In this document: piece by piece, positions 36,412-48,100 of the stretch | Layout: every line of letters starts with the position of its first letter | Numbering within the stretch: the first letter of the stretch is position 1 | Assembly (NCBI GenBank): GCA_015698045.1 | Contig: BLAL01000259.1 | Location: 1-64,000, forward strand | DNA length: 64,000 nt | Direction: 5' to 3' | Origin: Rhizophagus clarus | Lineage: Eukaryota; Glomeromycota; Glomeromycetes; Glomerales; Glomeraceae | Made by a program: the position numbers and the translations under genes | Notes under the pieces: generated by a model | Told to the model about the DNA's origin: nothing | The model's input: the letters and a program-made list of their open reading frames with translations, nothing else | Database searches by the model: none

Positions 36412-39131
36412 ATGGAACCAAGTACAAGCTCTAATATTTATTATGTAAAAGAATATAATGTCTATGTAAAAGAGAAGATCGAGATTTCGGATCTTCCACT
36501 TCCAGTAGATAACGACGTAACAATTCGCTCCGACGTAAATATTAATCGACCTAAAGTTTGGGCACAGGTAAAATATCGTATAGCTCTATCTTTTTCTTTT
36601 TTTTTGTTGTTCAATTAATTATGCCAAGTGTTCACTATTTTATATTATCTTTTATTATTACCTTTAAAAGACACGACAAGAAGTATGCGAGACATTAGCC
36701 TATTTTAGATCGTATCAGAGTAGAGTGTACCATAAAGACAATGTAGCATACGCGTATCTTCTTGATGCATTTGGAGCAAAGAGAGATTTCTGTAATGGAC
36801 GCGTGATAATATCACATGAGTAGATTTGATTTATAATTTACTAAGTAAAACATTAATGTTAATGTGAATTTAATATAAATTGTTGATTAAAATCTCGATA
36901 TTTATTTTTCAGAGATGGAAAGAATGACAAGTGTGAACACTCAAAATCACAATCATCCACTGATAATTCGATAAAATCTTTGTTGAATAATTACGTCCAC
37001 AATCAACCGTTGGCAATAATTATCGGTAATAAATGTTCAATTTCAAACTTCAAAGTTCCTGCGCGATATTGCGTACTTGGGTAAGTCTTATCAAGAATTT
37101 TATAATAATATATCATATTAATACAATCAAGTTAAAGAGTTAAACTACGTTAATTATGATAGAATGTATTTAATAACGCATGCATGGGTTTGTATAATTA
37201 TTTGCTAGTTTGAAAATTATGAAATTATGATCACTATGATAACATGTCATCTGATTACAGGCTGAGCATGAAGATTTGAAAGATGGTGAAGATTCAACCG
37301 ATTTAACCGATGAAGAGGCTTTAATCGATAATACTCCATTTAAAACTAAAACAAAAACTAACAAGCGTAAAACCAAATCGGATCCGTTTATTTGTTGGAA
37401 ATTCCGCTTTGAATGGATAAATACTCAAGAGTTCCTACCTTGGTGGGAATACCCTGCCGAGACAACGACGACAGATATGATGGACCTAGATTATTCAGAT
37501 AGTACAAACCATAGTCCTCTAAGTCAAGATTCCACTTGTAGTAATTGCAAAAAACGTTTTTTCCAGATTTATGAATCATGGATGTGCTTAAATTTTTTAT
37601 GCGAATCCTTTTGGAAGGTATATATAAAATATATTTTTTTTCTTACTCATAATTTCTTATTTCTTATTACTGAAAATAAAGATAATTTAAATTTTGTCCA
37701 GGTATGGAACCCTATAAAAAAGGAATGGGAGATCGCGTCACAAGACCTTCATTATAATCAAAAATTTTTAAGCCCTGGATTTATTCCAAAAAAAATTCTC
37801 TCACATCCGCTCCCGTTCAGTATTATTCCTCCTCCAATCAAAATTGATGGTATTGGTGCTCACACCTTAATGCATTGGAGAGGGTTTTACTGTATAAGGT
37901 GTGGAAGAGTTTCGTGCCGTGTCAAATGGAATTGTTGGGAATGCTCAAATTGTCGTGTTAGTATTTACTATTCAACGAAATAATTTATATTTTACTCATT
38001 TATTTTTTATTCTTATTTATTGAATTTTTATATCATAAATTAGAAAACTCTGCTAGCACCAAAAACGATTGTGAGTAAATCAATGCTAATAGATCCATAT
38101 CGACCTGTCTTTACTGGCCCCGCTACAGACTGTGAAGGATCTATATTAGACGGCAGTAATATAACTCGTGAGCGAACAATTTTGTCGAATGGAGCTGTCT
38201 TGATAACATACAAATTTCCAGAAGAAAACCAAATATTTCATTATGTATCTAATGAAATATGTAATGAGATGCCTGATATTTTTTTAAGAGATTTTCAAGA
38301 AATAGATAATGAACAATTAAAAAGACATCCTATCAAGTGTCAAATCGAAACGCAATTATTTGCTAGACAGTTCACGTTGAACGTGGGTGAACATTATAGA
38401 TTTGCACTTGAATTAAATACTGTGCCATGGACAGAAGCTCCGAGAGTATGTAGTGATGCTCTCTCATATATACAAAATATTATCAAAATTTTCCTTCCAG
38501 ATGTTAGCCACGATTTTAATCGAATGTCAGTGGCTATGCATATAGAAGGACAAAAGATGTCATGGCATGATGATGGCGAAAAAGGCGTTGGTCCGATAAT
38601 AGCTAGTCTATCACTCGGATCTCCTGCGGAAATTAAAATTCGTCGTAAACCGAAAAAAGACAGCGTTAAGAGCGATGATAAGAATGAGAGTATGAGTGAG
38701 GATAAGAATGGGGGTGTGAATGAGGGTGTGAATGAGGGTAAGAATGAGGATATGAATGAGGGTATGAATAAGGATATAAATGAGGATAAGAGTGAGGAGG
38801 TTGAAGAAACATCCTCGAGTTTTAAATTTGAGGAAAGAAAACCGAAAAGTAAAAAGAGGAATAATTCCGATGAAATAGTTGATTGGGTTTCGTTATTCCC
38901 TATTACGAGACGAAGAGGTCCTGATTTAGCATTAACTTTAAACCATGGCGACTTAGTGATAATGACGGGTGAAACTTTGCAAGAAAATTATGACTAGTGA
39001 GTTATGATTCTAGGTTTGGTTTTTTTTTATTTATTTATTAAGGTATTAATATAAATTTGAATTAATTTATTAGTATCGTATCGCCAAAAGGATTTCGCAT
39101 TGCATGTACTATTCAAAAGATAGAACAATAA
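36412..39131 (+). CDS. AlkB-like 2-oxoglutarate/Fe(II) oxygenase with cysteine clusters, 8 exons
   Basis: Exons: 36412-36567, 36671-36819, 36913-37080, 37163-37187 (25 nt), 37261-37617, 37702-37956, 38044-38996, 39074-39131. They give about 706 residues and keep frame throughout. The N-terminal half (YFRSYQSRVYHKDN..., RYCVLGMYLITHAW, WKFRFEW) matches a fungal multidomain family I recall fused to AlkB. Two cysteine clusters follow: CSNC...C...C near residues 250-280 and CIRCGRVSC...CWECSNC near 345-369. The C-terminal AlkB domain has HDD (H545, D547) for iron and GFRIAC (R696) for 2-oxoglutarate. A Tyr (residue 688) stands where the third iron ligand His is expected. A minisatellite-encoded acidic insert lies near residues 580-625. 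It probably acts on nucleic acid; the substrate is unknown. Confidence 0.85.
38673..38800 (+). repeat. Coding minisatellite in the AlkB domain
   Basis: A 12-nt unit (AATGAGGGTGTG and variants) repeats about ten times, encoding (N-E-G/D-x)n. It keeps frame and inserts an acidic, disordered loop between two strands of the oxygenase core. Confidence 0.8.
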
Positions 39132-39356
39132 TTTTTTTATATAACTTATTTAAAAATATATAATAAAAATTAGATTTGTGTAAGTGTATTTTATAGTGAC
39201 TTCTTCTTGAATTAGGCTTCAATTTGTTATGATTTGTTTTTTACGCGCATGTAACTATTTTATCACGTAAGATTAGTGTTAATGATCCATTTGATGTCAT
39301 GTCCAGCGATAATTCTGACAGTGAGCTTTTTTTGAAAATATTCCAGAGGACAGCGA

Positions 39357-39383
39357 CTCGAGTAACAGTGAAGGTTACTCGAG
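39357..39383. repeat. Perfect 10-bp inverted repeat
   Basis: CTCGAGTAAC, a 7-nt loop, and GTTACTCGAG form a perfect stem 226 bp after the AlkB-like stop codon. It may be a 3'-end structure or a remnant of an inverted-repeat element. Confidence 0.7.
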
Positions 39384-39865
39384 GTGTTATTTAATTTTAC
39401 AGGATCAACAATAAAAAAGTCAACAATAAAAAAGCTGACAAAAGACCCAGAAGGAGACTCAAAAGTTAAAAAAAAATAATTGTTAAATCGATCAACAAAC
39501 AGGATAAAAGAAAAAAAATATGATGATTGATTAAACATCAAACCTTTTAAGAGATGTTGTAAACCAGCATGGCTTATAACACAAATGACCATGTCCATTC
39601 TTATGTAATAGATCAAATATTGATCAATTATGGCAGTTTGGGAATTTTGGGGCGAATTAGTTCATCAACAGATATACAATACGTGTACAAAGGGAAGATA
39701 CTTGCTGCGACAATTTCTGTCGTACTTTTTATTAGGTTATGGGTTATTGGATACATTTAAATTTGCTTTATGGGACGTTTAAAGGGTGTAGTATCACGTG
39801 ATAATGTAGATAACGTACTTGTACTACATTAAAAAAGATTCAAAAAAATTGTCAGTTGGAAGCGG

Positions 39866-39954
39866 GGTTGCAGACATTAATCATGTCGAGGGTAATTATT
39901 CTCATACGTCAAATGAATTTTGAATAATTACCTGCTTACAGCATGTCTGCAACC
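39866..39954. repeat. 89-bp foldback with two nested perfect stems
   Basis: The outer arms GGTTGCAGACAT (39866-39877) and ATGTCTGCAACC (39943-39954) are perfect. The inner arms GGTAATTATTC (39891-39901) and GAATAATTACC (39922-39932) are also perfect. It could be a tiny MITE or a structured RNA. No target duplication was seen. Confidence 0.7.
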
Positions 39955-39959
39955 TTAGT

Positions 39960-40410
39960 CAAGTAAACAGTATATCAAAATATGTGGTCCAGTATTTGTC
40001 ACTTGTCCGGTACTAAGAAAGATTCAAGTTAGTAATTACATGAATTGTTTAGACATGAACTTCTTTTGATTCTTTATAACAGATTATGATTTCATGTTAT
40101 TTTATTTTATTTTGTTTTATAAACTAATTATTAGTGTATATGAATCACTAGTACAAATATAACATCGCACTTCAAACTCTATGATTTAGTAAAATTTATT
40201 CGTATTCATTTAAATTAAAAATTTTTGTGCGTGAAAAAAATATCAGGTAGAAACTTGTGAGGGCAGCTACAGTATTTATAGTAATAAAATTTATAGTAAA
40301 TAATGAAAGCATCTAACCCTGATACACGTTCCTTCACTTCTGATCCTTAAAATTTATAGTAATATAATTGCTATATTTCGAGGAAATGAATAGTCGGCAA
40401 ACTTCTCAGT
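39960..40410. other. Spacer before the convergent RTC4-like gene
   Basis: No coding signal beyond the 3' end of the minus-strand gene. AT-rich with no repeat. Confidence 0.4.
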
Positions 40411-41055
40411 TTACACGGTACCATCATTGTGCACCCAATCACCAAAATCACTACTAGATACCATTATTTCCCGTGCATCATCCAAAGATCCATTTCCACC
40501 ATTATCTTCAAATATTAACCTCATTGCCGTTTCAGGAACAAGAACATCCGTCAGATAATTCATCGGTTCCAATGGATAGGTTTTTGCAAGTGTAAGAATA
40601 CCAGTATTTAAAAATAACTTAATTAAAACATCTGAAATTATAAGATTTCCTTTTGTTCCATAATATCCCGGCTAATTTATAAGGTTAATAAATAGTTAAT
40701 CAAATTAATCATATTAAAACAATAAATAAAATATTCAATGCAAAATAACTTACTCTTAATTCTTTAAATCGACCATATAGTCCCATTGATGTTGCAGACT
40801 TTCTTGATCCATTCTTTTTATAATATCTTATCGCGAAGTTGCGATAGTAACTACGAACAGTACCTTCGATGATTTCCTCAAGATTATCTTTAAAATTACG
40901 AATACGATCTGGCAATTCATCGAAATTAATATCAAGAGGATAGTTTTTTTCCAAACCATCTGGAATAATCGTCAGCTCTGCATTGTGAATATAACAGAAC
41001 TCTATTGGTGGCAATTTTCCTAATAAAATACTCACCATTAGTAAATATATTTTTG

Positions 41056-41097
<42 letters not shown>

Positions 41098-41677
41098 TTC
41101 CAAATACCTTTTTTGCTACTCTCAAATGCTAGTCTTAACCTATCAGACATTAAATTAGGTAAAATCGTTTCACAAAACGGACAGTGATCTTTCGCTATAG
41201 ATTGGTAAATCATATCAGATTTTATTAAAACTCACTCGGTTAAAATTATTTATGCGACAAAACATACTTTTGTCAACACAATCCAAATCAATAAGTTCTA
41301 ACTCTTCAAGTGTCAAAAAATTAATTTCAGGTTCATTAAGATTACATTCAGTAAATCTTATAGGACTTGGCATTCTGAATTGTCGTGTATTTTCTTCTTT
41401 CTAATCAATAATAATAAAAGAAAAAAAATTTTTTTTTTTTTTTTGTTATCTTTTATATTAAATAAAATTAATTAAAATTACTTAAATTCTCTTTAGATAC
41501 ATTATTTCGTTTGGCCTTTTTTTTCGTTCGTTCTTGTACATTTGATGAATTTGAACTTATTGAAACAACCGAAGAAGAATTAGTTTGTTTCTTTTTTCGG
41601 GGGCGTAGATTATATGTCGAAATAACTTGATTTGGTTTAGCGGTTCTTTTGTTCTTATTGCAAGACATTTTCGACAT
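40411..41677 (-). CDS. RTC4-like domain protein, 5 exons, about 324 aa
   Basis: Minus-strand exons: 41677-41482, 41396-41232, 41194-41108, 41019-40754, 40671-40411. The N-terminus is basic and Ser-rich (TYNLRPRKKKQ), suggesting nuclear location. The C-terminal half carries an RTC4-like domain in order: HCPFCETILP (CxxC), PPIEFCYIHNAE (CxxH), IIPDGLEKNYPLDINFDELP, PGYYGTKGN and LVPETAMRLIFED. The domain is named after yeast Restriction of Telomere Capping 4 and occurs in fungal nuclear proteins; its biochemical role is not established. The second intron must use the donor GTTTTA, because the stronger-looking GTGAGT four bases upstream breaks the frame. The third intron contains a (TA)n tract. 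The gene looks intact. Confidence 0.82.
41065..41089. repeat. (TA)n microsatellite in an intron
   Basis: About 12 TA units within the third intron of the RTC4-like gene. Confidence 0.9.
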
Positions 41678-42089
41678 TTTCTACAAACATAAACAAAAAA
41701 TAATTTTTTTGTTAAATATTTTAACTCATAACATTAGGTATAGTTGTTTTAATGTTTACAATTTCTATATGCTGAAGTTCATTTATCTTTTTTTATTATT
41801 GAACAACTAACTGAACAAAGACCATTTAAATGCTGAGACTAACCGGCATAAACAAACAGTTGAACGTACGCGAATGATATAATATTAGCCATTTTTGCTT
41901 TAATAAATAACTTAAGGTTACACTAATGGTCAAAAGGTCGATCATTAGATCTCATCAGAAAAATGGTCGTGATCGGACGTCTAACAACTTGATTGGCATT
42001 ATAGGGATATAACCAGAGTATAGAGTAATAAGGTTTGTTTTTTTATCTATCCCTCTCATTTGTTTAATCAATAAAAAACATGCTTAATT

Positions 42090-42350
42090 CAGGTTCGGTC
42101 ATAATAAACCGGGAAAACCAAATTCATCTGTCGAAGCCACGAAAGTGAACCACTATCCGGATTGTTTGACGGACATCCGTTATCTGGCGACTGGCGAGGA
42201 TAAATCGGATGACGGCCGACGGGTAAATAACGGATCGGATAATGTCGGGTGACGGATTGTCGCGACGCGTTCATCACGTGATGCCACACAAGTTTCCATA
42301 AAGGAAATTCCAGCGTCGATCATTTAATTCCGGCCGGAATTATGGCCAGC
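42090..42350. other. Short GC-richer island
   Basis: About 260 bp are markedly richer in G and C than the surroundings and dense in CG dinucleotides (TCGGATGACGGCCGACGGG, GTCGCGACGCG). Variants of CGGAT and ATCCG recur in both orientations. The only open frame (42089-42289, minus) has no family features. It may be a repeat remnant or foreign sequence. Confidence 0.45.
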
Positions 42351-42409
42351 TTGAAATTTTAATGATGGTATTATAACGATTTCATAATGTAGATGACGAT
42401 CCTCTTTAA

Positions 42410-42590
42410 CAAAACAGCGTTTGCGATTTTGAACATCACATCGTTTAATTTTATTACATAAGAACCAATCAATGCTTCATTTTCATCCAAATCTGCTTCT
42501 TTAGGTGTACGCTTTTTTGATGGTTGTGATTTGGACTTAGTATTTTGAGTATCATCATCTGATCCATCATCAGATTCCTATTCTGAAATT
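42410..42590 (-). pseudogene. Acidic/Lys-rich coding remnant
   Basis: The minus strand reads SDDGSDDDTQNTKSKSQPSK and then KRTPKEADLDENEALIG, with good coding character but no start and a nearby stop. It looks like a leftover exon of an unidentified nuclear-type protein. Confidence 0.35.
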
Positions 42591-42617
42591 TCACTTTCAT
42601 TAATAAAAAGAGGGATG

Positions 42618-42657
42618 TGACGCGCGTCAGGTGTCAATTTGCATCTGACGCACGTCA
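42618..42657. repeat. Two palindromic TGACG..CGTCA sites
   Basis: TGACGCGCGTCA (42618-42629) is a perfect 12-bp palindrome, and TGACGCACGTCA (42646-42657) is a near copy. Each resembles paired half-sites of bZIP-type regulators. A third relative (CATCTGGCAAATCGACATCTG) follows with weaker symmetry. Confidence 0.55.
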
Positions 42658-42659
42658 GT

Positions 42660-44770
42660 TATCATCTGGCAAATCGACATCTGAGGCACAACATATATAT
42701 GTAAAAAAGAAATTAAAATTCATTAATAATTTTATATACTTAACAAATTTTTTTTTTATAATTATTTAACAATTTATTTGTTTACAGTGTACATTCATTT
42801 AGTTATTTTTGCGAATGTATACTATACCCATATAGGTTATTACGTCATCATCTGTATCAATAAAATCTCTGTGGCTTCGAGGTCATAAAAAGGGGATTTA
42901 ACATATTTGGTTATAGGGAGTGTAAGGCTATAACGAAGAGTTTTAAAGAATTTAATCGGCTGATTCGTTATAACGCCGAGTTCGTTATATCGCATCACAT
43001 TTCTCATGTTTATAATGTAATTAATACTTTAAAAACTTACCTTAAGATCTATATCACAATCGGAAAAATACAATATTATATCTAAAGTCGGCTTAACCAA
43101 GTTTATTGTTATGAGTACAATTGTATAGAGTGAGTATTATATTTATTAAATTTATAATTTGTACACAAAAGTGAATTAATTGCATTGTTTAAATTAGCCA
43201 ATTTCCTGACTATAAAATCAGATCTATTCTTTTAAAAAAATATTTAAATCAGGAAATGTCAATACGCACTAGTCAGATTGAAACTATCGAGTTATCATTT
43301 GGTTATATAATATATTAAAATAATATTTTATCAGATCAATTGTATACTGATGTTACACTCACTATAAAGGAATTCGGAAAAATATTACGGTTCACCTATA
43401 ATGAGTGCTTCAATTATTGAATAAATACGATCAATAAAAAATTTTTAAGTTTTACGAAAGTCTGTGGCTTACGGTTTGTATTCTGTGCTACCTTATTAAC
43501 CCTGAAATGTAAGAAGTAATTTCTTACCCCTATATCAATTGTTTAATAGTTGCTTTTCTAACAAAAAAAAAAAATTTTTATATTTTCTATAAGGATTTTC
43601 TTTTCTGGACAATGTTTTTTTATTAGACTGATCAAAATCGAGTAGCCTAAAGACTCGTTTTTTATTTAAATTAAATATATTAATTAATCATTAAAAAAAA
43701 TTTTCGTATTTACCATTTGAAAATATTGATAATTTTAAGTATCCTGACGTGATTTATTTTTAAATCACATGTTGCGGTTTATTTAATCGTAATGGACAGA
43801 ATCTTATAATTCATCCTACATGACAAATATAAATACGGCCCATTCATTTGGCATACACCTCATGAGTGACATGTATTATAGACATAGTAGATTAGAAATT
43901 TATATTCGTAAACATCATAAAATAATATATGAGAAAGGGCCAGTCTTAGTAGAATGAGAGATTCTTTTCTCAAGATTTGAAGATTTTATTTCCAATTTTA
44001 TTTATGGAAGAATCCTTGGAAATACTATGTTAGCGCTGCGTATAGTACATTCAAGAAACCACAACCCGGACTATCATTTTATTAAATTATATTAAAAGAT
44101 AAAAAAAAATTACTAAAGATATACAAATAAAATTTGTGTAAAAACTTTTTTTAAAAATGTAACTTAATTGCTTTATATTAAACTAATTGGAGATGGGAAG
44201 GAAACAAAATCATATACTTAGAATAGTTTCTTAATTAATTACATATAGGTTTTAAGGTTTCATAAAGCTTATTGATATCATAAAAATAATCATATTTGTT
44301 GGACTTGTGTTCATGATTACAAGTTAGTGTTTACAGGCTATTTGCAGCCAAATGGCATCCAATATAGTGTATGATGGGTTTGTAAAAATCTCACTTGGAG
44401 TATGGTTGCATCAGGATTAACATTTCTTGTCACGACCGAATACTGAGTATTCAGGTTCCATCCATTCCGTCGTTCGAAGTCGACTTCCTAATCTTCGCCC
44501 ACACCAGGCTTGACATTTATTTATTTATTTATTTATTGTTAGCGACATGACTGTAACATAAAATGAACATAGATAACAAGAACACTGGGCAGATGATAGC
44601 CATTTAGTTAAATACGGCACCTCTTTTAATAAATACTCATTACAAAATTTTTTTAAACGAAAATCATTTTGTGAAAAAAAAACAAGGATAATGGACGCCC
44701 TTAAAAAAAACAAAGTAATTGCGTTATTAAGAATAAAGTAAAAATGTGATTAAATTAATTAAACAAAATA
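42660..44770. other. Stretch without a recognisable gene
   Basis: Contains a pogo/Tigger-like fragment (ATTCGTTATAACGCCGAG near 42966) and a TTACACTCACTATAAAGG string near 43355, but no complete element or gene. A moderately GC-rich block at about 44435-44515 runs into (TTTA)n (44516-44539). This is the form of a truncated LINE or SINE tail, but no target duplication was found. Confidence 0.4.
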
Positions 44771-44774
44771 TTAG

Positions 44775-45436
44775 ATTTGACTAGTAAAAGATCTCGCAAA
44801 AAAAGGAAACTAAAGCCAAAGGTGGCTTGGTGTGAAGAAGATGAGGTAAGCAGTTTTCTTTAGTTACCAAGGGAACCGCGTATTTAATATTGAACTTTAT
44901 TTTATGTCCCTCAATAACACAGGAACCTCGCCAGAAACTAGTCAATAGTGCTGATACATATGTGAAAGAGCTTCTCTCTATTCCAGGTACCTCAGTTCTC
45001 GGTGATATTCAACACGCAAGTTCTCTCCTTTATGAGCAATATAAAGCTGAAATCTGGCCAAAGCAAGATACGATCTGTCACGTGCAGAGTCTCCACTAAA
45101 GTAAATTTTTTTTTTTTTTTTGCCTTTACCTTCTTGTGGCCAGAGCCATGGAAGAGCAATTAAAAATAACAGGTATTCTATATGAAGAGCGTAATTATGA
45201 CTTTGACTGGATTCTTTACCAAGATGTCCAAGCCAGAAATTCAACAAATAAAGAGATGTGTTAAATGCTCGGAGGACCTTTCTTCGTGTCTTCATCCTCA
45301 ACTTCCTCTGAAACCGCTCGTATATTTAACTTGCGGACATATTGTGCATTATGATTGCATCGATAACCCACAAAAGCTGTGTCCCGTATGCTATATGAAA
45401 AATGATGATTTGGAAAATTCAGGTCCGAATATATAA
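44775..45436 (+). CDS. RING-H2 finger protein (partial model)
   Basis: The C-terminal frame (45182-45436) contains C-VK-C, LTCGHIVHYDC and CPVC, which fit a C3H2C3 RING-H2 finger that would bind zinc and recruit an E2 enzyme for ubiquitin transfer. The sequence QQIKRCVKCSED...CGHIVHYDCIDNPQKLCPVC resembles a large RING family I associate with Rhizophagus. Two upstream exons probably belong to it: 44775-44845 (basic, KRSRKKRKLKPK, ending at GTAAGC) and 44923-45099 (EPRQKLVNSADTYVKELL...). The frame from the second exon to the RING part is not solved. An acceptor at 45172 fits, but the upstream donor is unclear, so the copy may be damaged. Confidence 0.55.
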
Positions 45437-45439
45437 ACA

Positions 45440-46670
45440 CCTTTGGGAGACCCATCTTGACCATTTGATCTTCCTCTTTTTTAGATAGTCATTAATTGAA
45501 TTAAGAGAAAATAGGGAATATAATATTTTTTTAATAATTAATTAGCAATTTGAAAACCAAATTTAGTTAATAAAAAGTATATACAAATTATTGGAAAAAA
45601 GTTGTAAAAAAAAAAAAAAAAAAAAATCTAAAATGGTCCTGAACCTTTCTTGATTTGGGCGCAAATCAAGAATGTATCATTCTGATATCAATGATCTTGC
45701 CGTAATTATTAAAATGTTTTTTGGTACTAATTTTGACTTCAACATAGTTCAAGCAGGAAAATTAAGGTGATTGCCTGAAAAATTTAAGAGTATAGCTCTC
45801 AGCTATTCGTAACACTGTTCATTTCGGCATAGTAGTTCAAGAAGGACACGTGAAACTTTGTGAAGATCCAAACCAGGTTTAATAATATTTCAAATTAATG
45901 TGCCTACCCCGATCTTGAAAATCTAATTAGATTTCCCAATTTCTTTCAAATGACTAGCGAACTTCTAATAAATCTATTGCCAACTCTGATTTCTAACGAT
46001 TGCTTAGTGATTTCATGAGGCTTTTACAGTGAACTACATATTTACGAAATTTCAGGTATGGTATTTCACAGGTTAAAGCTGGTTTTCAAGCTATGAAGTC
46101 CGAGAGATTTCTTTTTACGTTAAATTATCTTAAATTAGTTTTATAAACTAAATAAAATCTTTTGATTTTTAAAAGTTAAATTTTATAAAGCTTGAATATT
46201 TAATAATTAACAATATATTATGTCTTTTTGTAGGTTTTCAAACAAATACACATCAGATTTTAAGCGTGTATAAAAATAACTGTTAGTTAGAATGGATGTA
46301 ATTTGTTTTTCAAGATTGAATTTTATCATCAGTAATACTGTGCTTTTATTTCGTTCAAATAATTTATTTCTACCTTTTTTTTTTTTTATTATGGTTCATT
46401 AACAGAAAAAAAAAGTGTATTATACTAGTCCGTATGATAATGTCTATACTAAGAAAAAGGGGAATATTAAAAACCATAATAAAAGGGAAAGCAAGAATAA
46501 AAAGAAAAGCAAAAATTAAAAAATTTCTATGTTGTTCTTTCGAATGTAAACATCCGCTTTATGTAAACACTGTAAAATGAAGAATGATTCCACCCTATCC
46601 TTAAGTTGTGTTACTCTTATGTTATAATAAGATAAAAATACAAAAAAAAAAATAATTTCAAAGATGCTGT
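45440..46670. other. Spacer without a recognisable gene
   Basis: AT-rich, with homopolymer A and T runs. No open frame with family features. Confidence 0.45.
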
Positions 46671-46677
46671 GTGTAGA

Positions 46678-47074
46678 TCATTCTTGTCGTCCGAACTCTT
46701 CGTATTCGGCGACGTGAGGATGTACTTGGACTGATATTTCAATGTGCTTTTACTGATTTACAATCGTCAGGCGTTTCGTCCTCTTCATAATGATAAGACT
46801 GGATAAATTGATTGTATGGTCGTATTCTATCCGTAGCTTTGTTGAGTCGTTTTGAGGGTATTGATGCTTGTGAATAAATTTTATAGACATAATCCAAATG
46901 TTGACAGAGATCATGAATTTGGGAACATCGAATTTCGATGTAATTGGACTTTATACCCATTTCTCTAGCTTCTCTTTCTATTTGTTTTTTCCACACTAAG
47001 ACTTCTTTGTTTATATGTTTGTTATATGCCTCTTTCGTAACTTTCCACTGCGTTATACGCTGGCGGGATGACAT
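46678..47074 (-). pseudogene. Small charged protein gene with a frame change near its 3' end
   Basis: An ATG at 47074 (MSSRQRITQWKVTKEAYNKH) opens a frame of 111 codons that is helical and charged. It ends abruptly at KAH. In the next frame, overlapping by a few bases, the sequence continues KHIEISVQVHPHVAEYEEFG to a stop at 46678. The continuity suggests one protein of about 130 residues with a one-base shift at the GTAAAAGC stretch. This could be a true lesion, a homopolymer error or programmed slippage. There is no recognised family. ACGCGT lies about 35 bp upstream of the start. Confidence 0.45.
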
Positions 47075-47079
47075 TGAGG

Positions 47080-48090
47080 TTAGGTGATATATAGTTATTA
47101 TATTTAACGCGTGCTTGGGTTAGTGTTCGTGTCATTTTCGATAAGGTTTTGGTATTATTGAAAATCGATTTCATATGATGTCACAACTTAAAACTAGCAC
47201 GCCCGCACTAATTTGAAAGGGCGATAATATTGGTAATATATTTGCAAAAGTAAAGAATGGTAAAATCGAAAACCGCCTCATTAGAATACAAGTAAAATGA
47301 TAATATAATTATATTCACTGGTTAATGGGTTTTTATATTATTTGTTCTGCAGATCGGCAGATATGTTCCCCGATTTACTGTTATCATTTATTATATTGTT
47401 TGAATGGTTCATCTTTCTCAGATTGAAAGTGTTAATAGATCAAATTTTGTTATTTACCTTACCTTAAAGGAAAAACTGAATTAATGTGTTTTTCTCGTTA
47501 ATAAAGTATAAAAATTATTATTAAACGCCACTTGAGTTAGCATCTTTTTTGTGCTTTTTAATAACTAAATATCTTCAAGCTACACTATCACTCAACAAAA
47601 CATTAGAAAACTTTTCGGAAAAACAAATGATTACCGTATACTTAAAAATTATTCCATTTTATTATAATATAATTTTAGCTTATATATTTGTGGTGAAAAT
47701 TTCGTATTTATACCTTTTCTTGGTGACAAAATATCACATCTCGCTTCTTAGTAATAAATGTCAAAGGAGCACTTTTCTAATAATAAATACAATATTAAAA
47801 CATTTCTTATTTCAGACAACAGTGTTAGCGAAAATTACATAATAAATATAAAAATAAGTGTGAATTATCGCTATTTTCAAATGGTGCGATTTTCGTTGTC
47901 AACAAAAAAAAAAAAAGAATTCGAATTCCAAAATTTGTGTAACATCATGATCTGACCAATAATATTTTAAAATAAAAATCAAATTTTTTTGACGGTTTTT
48001 TGACGCGTAAAAAAATTTAGCATTTCACGTATAAGAATGTCTTCTATTCCGCCAAGAAACTACCAAATTGAAGTGTGTTTACATGTCATA
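47080..48090. other. Spacer without a recognisable gene
   Basis: AT-rich. The open frames at 47549-47842 and 47758-47955 are overlapping low-complexity hydrophobic readings. Confidence 0.45.
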
Positions 48091-48100
48091 TATGCATGTA

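Noticed and set aside
42898-43380. Possible pogo/Tigger element (ATTCGTTATAACG words and TTACACTCACTATAAAGG)
   Set aside because: The words are typical, but no matching pair of ends or TA duplications could be found.
44430-44541. Truncated LINE/SINE tail ending in (TTTA)n
   Set aside because: Form is suggestive, but no target duplication, second copy or coding part was seen.
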